Positions 54,203-64,000 of a stretch of DNA of 64,000 nucleotides are shown piece by piece. The notes beneath the pieces were generated by a model. It saw only the letters and a list, made by a program, of their open reading frames with translations, searched no databases and was not told the DNA's origin. The DNA is taken from the NCBI RefSeq assembly GCF_958295425.1, contig NC_081142.1:7954917-8018916 (forward strand), written 5' to 3'. Each line of letters starts with the position of its first letter. Position 1 is the stretch's first letter. The translations under genes were made by a program, and so were the position numbers. The DNA is from Solea solea. Its lineage: Eukaryota > Chordata > Actinopteri > Pleuronectiformes > Soleidae.

Positions 54203-56649
54203 TCCACCACCACGACCCCTCTCCCTGTCCCCCAACACACACACACACCTTTTTCCACAGGCATTTCACAGATGTGTGGTTCATAGCTGACCAATCAGCA
54301 GTGAGTTTTCATGTCTGAACATCAACACACAGTTGCATAACAGGATGTTTGAAGATGCACATTTTAATTGCTTCACAACCGTATAAACAGATGTGCATCC
54401 AGGTTATTAATCCCAATTATTACACCAACTTTGCAAAATACTTCCACGGCTACACAAGTTGTGATAGAGCACAGTAGGTCAGTCAAAGGCTTGTTGTCGA
54501 GCCACCTGGAGACTTTAACCAGCAGTTCAGTTCATATAGTGGAAATGAAGTCAGTGTGAATACAGAGTGTTGAGATGAAGAAGTGTGACGTGTTGCGCTA
54601 CATGCGTCATGTCTGAGTCTGACAAATAAGTCATACAGAACACTGGGTCAACACTACCAGGTGTGATATGGTGTGACTTCTGTGAATGTGTCATTATGCA
54701 ACAGCTGTCTAAGACAATTGAGAACTTTTAAGTCTAAAATATGGATGGCACATAATGTCCCTTCCCTTTGAACAGTATTATTACTGTTATTTTCATTTAG
54801 TCCAAAACAGACACATACATAAACCACTGTCATAGTGATTGTTTGCCTATATGTCTCACTTGTCAAAGAGATTTTCATCTCAATGTGACTTCTTAAAAAA
54901 TAAAGGTTTGAATTATTGACATTTAAACTCAATGTAACACAATTTACCATGAAACATGTGCAATATATGTATTATTTGTATAATGTATTCTTAATATAAC
55001 TTCACATTCCCACAAATGATCTTGATGTTCACATGATACTGACGTAAACTCACTTCATTGCCATTATAACATAGTAGTATTTGTTTTAATAAGCTCACGT
55101 AAAAATACAAACGCCTCTTATCACATTCAGTGGCCCCAAAGCGAAAGAAAAGAAAAGTTAGAAACATGAAATGGAAAGTTACATAACACTAAAACATTGT
55201 TTACAAGGCTACTATGGCTTGAAACTGAATTGAATTCCATTAAATTGAGTGGGACTGACAAAACATGGACACAATGATAGTCCACTTATGAAAGAGAGGC
55301 TGGCTTTTTAACATAAACACAGGAAAAGAGATAAAGAGAGGCAGACCAGTACAGTATGTGATAGTAATGACTTCACTCTGACATGGTGGTGACACATTAG
55401 CAGCTGTAGCTCTGACCCACAGTTGATGAGTGCAGCACAAACCTTATAAGGACAACATCTGACTGACTCATTTACTATCTGAGTGACAGACAGACACACT
55501 GACTGTTGACAGACACAGCCGAGGCGTTCGCTGACTTCTCATTCAACTCATCCCATAAAGGTTGCGTTCATTATCACCACTCCACACTTCTTCCCACTTC
55601 TCGCTGCCGTTCTTTTTTCTTCCTGTCCACCCCAACACTTTCATTTGTGTCAACATTTTCTTTCTTTTTCTCCCTGTCCTCTGTGTTTTACCGTTGTCTC
55701 TCCCTCATTACCCTGTCTTCCTGTGCAACCGTGTGTTCACCTCCTCCTAAGTGAGGGGGGTCATCAGCGACTGAGCACACAGCAGCACGCACATTTGCAC
55801 ACATCTGGCTGTAGCTGGATTTCACCACTTTTCTGGGAGAGGAAAGACAGAGGGCGTGTACTTGTGTGTCAGTGGGAGTGACTGAAGCGGTTAGGGTGAG
55901 GGAGGATGAGGAAGGGCCCAGCCTCCATCTCCACAGTCAAAGCCCTCCCACAGGAAACCAGCGTTCCACTCCACATGGCCTTTTAAGGTAAAAAACTCCC
56001 CAAAACTCTTCTCAGTAGGGAAAGGGACTAAGATATAGTCATATTTAAAGCTACAGTGTGAGGGTGAGGAAAAGCATAGGGAAAGGCCTGTGAGTAAAGA
56101 ATATAAAAAGTTAAAAAGAATAAAATTTAAAGACTAATAATGAGTGATTAAAAAAGCCTCCATGACCAGTTCATCTTCTTTGTAAATCAAATGTGAATAA
56201 AGTGTGCAGCCATTTTTATGCGACAAAGTTTTCTTACAGATCACATTTTCATAACATTTCACTATCAAATAATTTATGACCAAAGGCACAAATACGTCCT
56301 GGTCATTGGACTTTTATCTTTAGTGACCTGCCGCACAGAGATGCCAAACACTCTCATGTCTGCTGTGTGAGTCACGATGAGACAAGAGGAGTGTGGGAAG
56401 TTGACTCTATGCATCTCGTCCTCCTGGGAACGTTTTCTATAGCAATTGTGTACAAAAGATCACAGACATTATGGGAATTTGTTGTATGTTGTCGTGAGAA
56501 GTACACAACTTTCTTACTGTACAGTTTTCTCTCTCAATTACCGAAAATGATTGAGTTTCTAAGGATCGTGTGTGCATGACACAAGTGCAACTGCCATGCG
56601 GTGTCAGTAAAAGATATTTTACATGTGATGTTTTGTTTGTAATCTGATT

Positions 56650-56877
56650 AACTTGCTTCATGTCTGTCCATTTTGGGAGAGGGATGCTTCCTCTGTGGCG
56701 CTTCCTGAGGTTTCGCCCATTTTTCCCCTGTACAAGGGTTTTTCTGGAGTATATCCTCACTCAATATGAGGGTCTAAGCACAGAGGGTGTCCCTTGCTGT
56801 ACAGACTGTAAAGCCCCTCGAGGTAAATTGTGTTTGTGATGTTGGGCCATATAAATAAAATTGACTTGACTTGACCT
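56650..56877 (+). mobile_element. LINE (L2-like) 3'-end remnant
   Basis: It carries TTTTTCTGGAGTATATCCTC, GAGGGTCTAAGCACAGAGGG, TGTACAGACTGTAAAGCCCC, GAGGTAAATTGTGTTTGTGA, TTGGGCCATATAAATAAAAT and TGACTTGACTTGAC, the familiar 3' end of fish LINEs with a short tandem tail. No ORF remains. Confidence 0.8.
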
Positions 56878-57364
56878 AGTAATCACTGATATGTGCTATC
56901 TTGGTACATGTGCAGACTACTCTGCTCGTGTCTACCTTCCCCAAGAGTGTCAGGGAAAAATGGTGGCCCTTGAAGACCAGAAAGGATGTAAACGCTCTTC
57001 CACTCTCAAACCCTTTCTACTGTTTCCTTCTTCTTCTTTATTGGTTTGAGCATTGCATTTATGTGGGTGAAGCCATTTTTCATGGTTTGCTTATTCATAG
57101 TTTCCACATGACTTCAGGGAAAGCCTCCTGCAGGCCAAAACAGGGCTTCCTCATATAGCCATCACAAGGAAGTCACATCGACAGAGACGCATGTCCATTC
57201 AGGCTGCAATAGAAACTCCCAAACAAAGCAACCTCCACTTAAGGAAGGCCCAAATCAAATACCTATTCTAAGGCTACAAAAAGTAGCTTTAAAAACATTA
57301 ATATCTGCCAAGAAACCCTACTAAATGCTACACACTGTGTAAAAGGATAATCATTTACCACTGT

Positions 57365-57510
57365 GTGTGTTCGTGTATGTGTATTTGTCATCTCTTTAGG
57401 GCTTTTTCTGGCATAATCTTAATGATGCAGACCCTAATATCTCGGGAACTAATTACGTTCACGGCTGAGATTTGAATTGTGGTTAGGTTAAGGTTAGACA
57501 TTAACACTTC
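57365..57510 (-). repeat. dispersed repeat, 'GGACCAGGTTTTGGTC' family (copy F, reversed)
   Basis: In reverse complement it reads TAATGTCTAACCTTAACC, ACCACAATTCAAATCTCAGC and ATTATGCCAGAAAAAGCCCT, matching the outer blocks of copies A, B and E. The centre is diverged. Confidence 0.6.
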
Positions 57511-58998
57511 CTTTCAATTCATAGTTTTTATGTTGAAGCATGTTTTGCACCATTTATTCACTTTTAATCAGAGTCATTCATGTGAGAGGAGCTGATGGGG
57601 AGAAAGGAAGAGGAAGAGGGAAAATAAACTGTGGATCTAGGGTACATGGTATCCTGAATTTATGTATAATGACAAGATGAATAAAAGTCTATCCTGAACA
57701 GGAATCACTTTCACTTTCTGTCTCTTTTTGTGTGGATTGTGTGACTGTTAAGTCCAGTCTTCAGTCCAGTCTTATCTGTGGATCCGCTTCTCTCTTTAGC
57801 CACTAATATCTCCACCTTCTCTTCTCAGCAAGATAATCATTAACTTCATCTGTCTGCTGATTGGTGATTGGCAAAATATAGCACAGCCTTTTTTTTCTTT
57901 ATCAGAGATTTGTGCTGTAAACTGTGCTGCTGCTGGAAACGTGACACGTCAAGTTGTGGGCTATAAACCAGGAAAAATGAGGAAAAGTGCAGAGTTGTGT
58001 CGGGTTTGTCACTCTGACTGCTTTAACATCACAGACAGAGACTGAACCCGTTGTTCATACAGTGCAAAACATTACACACACTACAAACACATGTAGATTG
58101 TTTAAGAATAAATGTGCTTTTGAGAATTCCCTTTCCTCCTTTATTGTTTATGCGCAGCATCATAAACTAGACCTCATAACCGTCCAAGGACAAAGCTGTT
58201 ACTATTTAAACAAAGCTGAATTGCTGAGATTATCTAGGTGTGACACTTAAGAGCCCATGCAGGAAGTATGCATGACGTTATCCTGAAGCCATTTCTGCTA
58301 ACAGGCTGCTGATAACTGCCAGCCCAGCCAAACTGAGAGCAGCAAAGTGTTTCAGCACAGACATGAAAGGTCAAAGGTCACTGAGCAATCATAAGGAATT
58401 TAACAAAAAAGGACATGAAGACTGCGTAGCATCATTTGTTGCTGCTGCTTGGACTCACATTCACATTGTGAGGCAGACTCAGACTCTTGTCTTTTCTGTA
58501 ACGCCCTGTTGGCTGAACTTTACGCTCTGTAACCCCAGCGACTCATCTAACACACTTTTTTTTTCCTTCTTCAAAAATCGTCCATCACCCTCCTCCTACC
58601 GTGTCCCCTGCTCTGGCTGCTCACATTACAGTAAAGTCTAAAGTCCTAACACTGGTGCAGGGAACCCCCACAAAGGCTCAGACCACAGCCGGTCTGCCTC
58701 TCCAGCGCTGGCTGCGTACTGTTCCTGACCTGACCAAACCTGGACATGACATCACTCCACCCAGCCTGGCCTGAAATGGAAAGTGTGGGACTGAACTTCT
58801 CAACCACGTCAGGCCGAAAGAGTGACAAAGCTTTCCTTTTTTTTTTACTAAACTTAAAGCTTGTTGCTCTCTCCAGTGCACCACTGTATTTATGTGATGT
58901 AGACTTAAGAGTCCATTCTGTATATTAGAGTATAAGTGTATTAATATTATAATAATGCCAGCACGCCATAGTTTGACACCTTTTAGAATGAGTTGCAA

Positions 58999-59027
58999 TA
59001 TCATCAGTGTGTGTGTGTGTGTGTGTC
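58999..59027. repeat. (GT)n microsatellite
   Basis: A simple GT run of about 10 units beginning after ATCA. Confidence 0.9.
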
Positions 59028-59154
59028 CTTTGTATCTATACTGGCCATTAGTCTCTAAACGAAGCCATATGTTCAACAGTATGTTGGCGAGACAGAAGGA
59101 CATGGGCCCGTTTGCAGCCGAACAACACACACACATTCTGTACAGCATTCTTAG

Positions 59155-59360
59155 TGCGGACACTCATAGACAAACTGCACTCCCTAACCCTTACCTTTAC
59201 CTTAACTGTAAAACTATTCATCACCCTAACCCTAAAATCAGGTTTCAACCCATAAACAACCATTTTAAAGTGTGACTGAAAGCCAAATTGTCCTCACTTT
59301 CATAAAATGTCCTCACTTCCTGTGGCTTATACATTTTTTTGGTCTTCACAAAGATGACAC
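59155..59360 (+). repeat. dispersed fish repeat with GTCCTCAC motifs (copy 2)
   Basis: GCGGACACTCATAGACAAAC, CCCTTACCTTTACC, CATAAACAACCATTTTAAAG, TGTCCTCACTTCCTG and TTTTTTTGGTCTTCACAAAG are in the same order as at 948-1095. A CA tract follows. Confidence 0.75.
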
Positions 59361-59589
59361 ACACGCACACACACACACACATTTTTCACTTCCTAAAAAA
59401 GAGACCCTTCTCACTGCTTCTCTGCTGTAAGAGTGCAATCACCTCTTTAAACTTTGTGAACATCTTCCTCTTGTGGACATTCAGTATATCACACTTGTCA
59501 ACAAAAGCCTTAAAATACTTCTTTCTTTGCATCTCTTAGTTGGACGTAAAAGTTATGTGGAATACAGATGCCTTGAAACATACATTATA

Positions 59590-59592
<3 letters not shown>

Positions 59593-59646
<54 letters not shown>
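59593..59646. repeat. (AT)n microsatellite
   Basis: An uninterrupted AT run of about 26 units, self-complementary and able to form a cruciform. Confidence 0.96.
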
Positions 59647-59648
<2 letters not shown>

Positions 59649-62644
59649 TATATTATATGATATTTAATACAATCCCAACAAGGTCTCAGATCTCACTTCT
59701 GGTCTTATTCATTCTGCATTTCTGTCATTATGTGGTTCAACAATGAAAACAATTGTCAGTTAAGTCAGTATGTGTCTGTTGTTCTTTCATCAAAGTCTAG
59801 ATGTCATGGTCCACCGTCCTGTGGTGCCACAATGCAATAAACTATCCTCGCGTAAAATTGCTCGACAAACGAGAGACAGAAAACGTTTGTGTTGTTTTGC
59901 ATAAAGGGAACAGTAACTGTACAATAACCATTATCTTTTTGGTGAATGGCTGAAGTAAATACACTATATATACACTAATATGAACTGTATTATTGCTAGT
60001 ATTTACTTTGCGTTGTCCAGTGGAAAACGCATGATGCTGTAATTTGGTAGACATAGCTTAGCTCAGGGAAGCTCATGAAACTATAACTTGAATTTGAAAT
60101 ATTCAGCCCGACACTAACTGCACTGCATGATCAAGGGTGTCAAGGTTACTGGGGGCGTGATTTAGTATCAGTATTTTGATGAGTTAGTTCAGTAATCTGC
60201 TGCACAAAAGACCTCGTCTGGCTCGTTGTTTTGGGAATCATAGAGTCATGACTTTGGGCCTTGAATTAAATAATAATATTTACACAAAGCAAGGCGCAAA
60301 CAACCTTGTGAGTCTTCTGATGTGATGTCACGTTGATGTGGTAAGAATATCAAAGTATGGGGTATCAGGAAACAGACACAACTAGATATTTGCACTCTCT
60401 GTTGATCAGTGTGCGTACAATTCAACTAAATATTGAGGGTCAGCGTTTCCAAATATGTCCTGACTTCATCCGCTTATTATCATTAAGGTATTACAAAGCA
60501 GTAGAGTATTGTAACTGCAACTTGTAAGACTGCAGAGAATACACGAGCTACATGAAAAACTGCATGCAGCATGTGGTCTTTAAGCTTCATTTTTAAGAGC
60601 CGTCCGTCTGTAGGGGGAGGCATTGTATTGCAGGGGAACCGACGTCTGCAGGAAGAGTTTGGTGCTTGAGCTCTGAACTGAGCCCTGAACTGTGACTGAC
60701 TGACTGTTGATAAGCTTTACTGAAACTGTAAAGTAAAACTCATGTTGCAGAGATATTAATTGCATAATTGAAAAGGGCGATTGTTATAATGATTTCATTA
60801 ATTAAACCTAATTTGAAACTTTGTGGAATTGTTATGACAAGAACTGTATTTTTGCATTTTAATAGGTAATGCACTTTAGGTTTAGATATGTGTACTGTTA
60901 TGCATGTATATAAAAAACAAAGGTTAAGATTTGATGCAAAAAACACGATGCATGAATAAGCAGATGGAGATGGATTACCTAAATATTTGCTAATCTGAGA
61001 TCTATGTCAACCACTTGAATACAATGAGCTCATTATGGCATATGATGTGACACAGACTGGATATTGTGTGGTGCCCAGGCAGGAAGAAAAGGAAAACTCT
61101 ATAGGCCTTTGTGAAATGCGTCAGGTCTGTGAAGTGATTGACAGTTTGCTATGTCAGCAGAAAGATGTGATTTGATAATTCCCACAGCCTTTGAACCCTC
61201 AGAGAAACAAAGAAACTTGTTAACGGTCTGCAGCGGTCACAGTAATTATCCCATGAACATTTGTCTGGCGTTAAGTAGCAGACATTTGCAGGGTGAGATT
61301 GGATGTCATGTGTAGTGTTGGTTTGAATTAGCTTCATAGGCAACCAGAAACCCTGATGAAAACTTTTCAGGCAAACACTGCGAGGAAACCTCACAGGTTT
61401 TTCTCCTACAAAACCAAAACAAATGGACCTTAAATGCAGCCAAAAACAGACATGTAGCCAAAACAAACAGGATCAGGTAAAGTAATGTGGCGTGAAAAGG
61501 GGAAAAGGGATAGATTTCATTCATGCTTCTTTTTGTGTCAAGCTTTTCCTCAGTATGTTGACATCATAGAATAACCATGCAAAAAGGTTGTACGATTATG
61601 TGAAAAATGTAATGGTTGGACAATGGCTTTTTCATAATTGTATAATTTGACCAGCAGTTTAAAGTTCACTTTCAAAAGTATGTGATGTCCTGGCTCCATT
61701 TCAGGTCAATCAGTGTGAAGCAGGTGGTTTGTGGTCGAAGAGGACCAGGAGGATTCAAGGTCAGGGGTGGTTAAGGACTAACCCAACCTGTGGAGCACTA
61801 ACCTGTGGGAGTTTTCTGGAGAAACGTCTCTGCTGCTGCAGATATCTGTATTACATTCACACAGGTCATGATCCATCTTCTTAGCAAAAGCATGTTCTTA
61901 GCAAAAGTCAAGCCATGTGCATCAGAGAGATCAGGGTCCATAATCCCTTTAAAAAACAGACGGGATCAGAGTGCAAAAAGCCAAAGGGTGAATTTCTGCT
62001 CATCTGTACATTAAAGTGATTGTAGTGACGTTTCTCAGCTTTTCCTGGTTCCAATAAACATCACCGGTGACTGTCTGCAGACTAGATTCTTACAATGCTT
62101 GAGTCCATGAGGTGACAAAGAATATAATGCCCAGAAGTTTGTTGAGTTTGCAGAAGGTCTTGTGGTTTATTTGATTAACAAAAAATAAAACTGACTTTTA
62201 ATACTCAAAACAAACAAAGGAGCAGAATGTTGGCTAAGCCATTGTAGAAATGTTTTGCTGTGTAATCAGCCACACCTGGCACTCCATTAAGAACACAGGC
62301 ACTCAAGCCCTGTAGAGGACGCCAAAAACAAGCATTGCACACAAATAATACTAAGCAGAATATGGCTCCCACAGTGATCATGATGTATGTTATGGTCTGC
62401 AGAAACTTGAGAGATCAGAGACCAGTACCAGGGTGATGGCGGATGAAACCCATACAAGACAACACTGCTTCAGTAAAAGTTGACCTGTGGAAATGAAACG
62501 AGCTAAATTAAATGTGGTTTAGTTGGGTTAAGAACAGCAATCTTCTGCCTCAGTGTAAGCTTCTTTATCAACAGTGTATCTGTCTTAAACTTAGACTTTC
62601 AGAAAACACAGTTGTAAACAAATGGCAAGCCATAACTCACATTA

Positions 62645-62960
62645 ATCTGCAGCGTGTAACTTTTGTTGATTTGTGTTGATTTATTATTCTACCTCTGTTT
62701 GGTCTTCATGAACAGAAACGATGTAACATTATTTGTATGCTGTGTATGCTTCATTTGTAAACTGGCTCTGTCGAGCAACATTATCAGACCTGACTGAGGG
62801 AGCATTTGTCCATATACACCAGCAGAGCAGGGGCGGATGGGGGCAAAAAGCATTTATACCATTCAATTGCAGAATGACCAGGTTTTTTGAGCAGTAAACA
62901 ATAGTAGGGCACTTCTTTGTTGCTTTAGCCTGATTATCCCCTGTGATTTGAAAGCTAAAC
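62645..62960 (+). repeat. fish interspersed repeat 'GCAGCGTGTAACTTTTGTTG' (copy 2)
   Basis: It matches the copy at 52597-52815 block by block, with an extra middle segment. It is non-coding. Confidence 0.65.
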
Positions 62961-63743
62961 AACTCTATACTGATTAACAGTGAGAGTCAGGTGAGAGTCA
63001 GTTTTAAGGTCAAGAAGACATTCACAAGGAAAATACCTTGCAAAAGCCTTAGCACATGGCCATATATCTTTGTTTTTAAATCATTTTGTCAGATTGTTAA
63101 AATTATTTTGGTGATTTTACAGAAGCTGTAGTGATTTGGCACAGGTCTGAGTGATACCGCTTCTGTAAAAATGTGCTGTGGTGCTACATTTGGCAACGCT
63201 TCACCTTCTCTTGATCGGAAACATTAATCACAGGCTGCCAAACTGCTTGATTATTCTCATATTGTTATCTAACCCAGGGAAGGAAGTGAAACTGTAAATC
63301 ATTTATAGATAATGACAAAATAATGTGATCCTTGTGTTCAGTAAACTCAAACTTGCTGTGTTTTGTTCTTCTCTAATAATACATTCATACATATGATGGC
63401 TCATTTTTGCTCATCTCCGGGTCGCATACATGTAATGTCACATTGCACACTCATATGTCATTGTTCCTCAAAATGATCTGACGCGATGACACTTTGTCCA
63501 GAAACCCCTCTGACACAGTGGGGCTTTTTGTGGTTGGTTCCTTCTCATTTATGGAGCCATTTTGGTTATTTGTCCACCACACAAGTGACTATAATAACCC
63601 CTGTGGGAGGCTTTTTCCTTCTTCAGGATAAAAAAAAGTTCACAGTTTAACATTTGTTATCAATGACCTTTAAATGGAATTTCTATTTAGACAACCTTTG
63701 CACAAAGAGATAATGGCCTAATAATATGTCAGTCAGATTGGAC

Positions 63744-63805
<62 letters not shown>

Positions 63806-63806
63806 A
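63744..63806. repeat. (ATCT)n tetranucleotide microsatellite
   Basis: About 15 perfect ATCT units. Simple tandem array, not a CRISPR: there are no spacers. Confidence 0.97.
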
Positions 63807-64000
63807 TCACCTCCTTAAAAAGTACAAGTTACTCATAAGTTGCACACAAACAAGTCTGAATATGCCTCTTCCTGGTGTTAGTGCTCACATCCCTGTGCCG
63901 AGTTCTGGCTTGAACTTCCAAATTAGTCACATACCAGTGTTTGACTACAGGTACAAGGCTGAAGGGTGAGGTAAAGAGAAAAGGTATGAAAAAGAGAGGC

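Larger units (their letters stand above)
49301..64000. other. gene-free flank upstream of tpm4
   Basis: About 14.7 kb in which no exon was recognised on either strand. The open frames are short, domain-free and often lie over microsatellites or repeats. The named repeats account for perhaps a sixth of it. Segments 55000-56640, 57520-58980 and 59750-62640 show nothing I can name. Confidence 0.6.

Noticed and set aside
58678..59163. 161-codon minus-strand open frame
   Set aside because: It runs through a GT microsatellite and ordinary flank DNA. The translation has no domain and no exon-like boundaries.
61149..61466. 105-codon minus-strand open frame upstream of tpm4
   Set aside because: Aromatic-rich, no domain, no supporting splice signals.
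63744..63806. regular array resembling a CRISPR
   Set aside because: Units are 4 bp with no spacers, and the window is vertebrate DNA.

Overview
This is nuclear DNA from a ray-finned fish, most likely a percomorph teleost. The evidence is intron-split vertebrate genes, GT-AG introns on every recognised gene, abundant fish-type interspersed repeats and MITEs, and many CA, GA, AT and ATCT microsatellites. There are no bacterial or viral genes, operons, tRNA or rRNA genes, or CRISPR arrays.

Five protein-coding genes can be rebuilt exon by exon, with exon phases that close exactly. From low to high coordinate they are: tax1bp3 (minus, 3532-8739, 4 exons, 129 aa, single-PDZ protein TIP-1); hsh2d-like (minus, 13175-16060, 5 coding exons, 320 aa, SH2 adaptor); rab8a (minus, 20969-25064, 8 exons, 206 aa, Rab GTPase); an rps27-family gene (plus, 26075-27234, 4 exons, 100 aa, ribosomal protein eS27); and tpm4 (minus, 28784-48995, tropomyosin with two alternative first exons and two alternative last exons). 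The order tpm4-rab8a-hsh2d matches human 19p13. tax1bp3 lies elsewhere in human (17p13), so its adjacency here is a fish arrangement.

The most notable item is the rps27-family gene. It sits head-to-head with rab8a and between rab8a and tpm4. The same Rab/RPS27/TPM arrangement exists at human 1q21 (RAB13-RPS27-TPM3) and 15q22 (RAB8B-RPS27L-TPM1), but I know of no RPS27 gene at the human TPM4-RAB8A locus. The fish gene therefore looks like a retained third whole-genome-duplication copy. It is unusually divergent for this family and has lost the normal stop codon, which adds a 16-residue tail.

Non-coding layout: 1-3500 is 3' flank of tax1bp3 with repeats. 8740-13174 is intergenic and holds a tRNA-derived SINE and a hAT-type MITE with an 8-bp target duplication. 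16640-20968 is AT-rich flank. 25065-26074 is the shared rab8a/rps27 promoter interval. 27235-28783 is the convergent 3' ends of rps27 and tpm4. The large tpm4 introns contain a perfect 35-bp-arm palindrome (36291-36370). 48996-64000 is upstream flank of tpm4 with repeats only. A PIF/Harbinger-type MITE with perfect 16-bp terminal inverted repeats lies in a rab8a intron, and a second perfect hairpin lies in a tax1bp3 intron.

The genes have no shared pathway. They are linked by ancient synteny, and tpm4 (actin cables), rab8a (polarised exocytosis), tax1bp3 (PDZ competitor), hsh2d (lymphoid signalling) and rps27 (ribosome) act separately.
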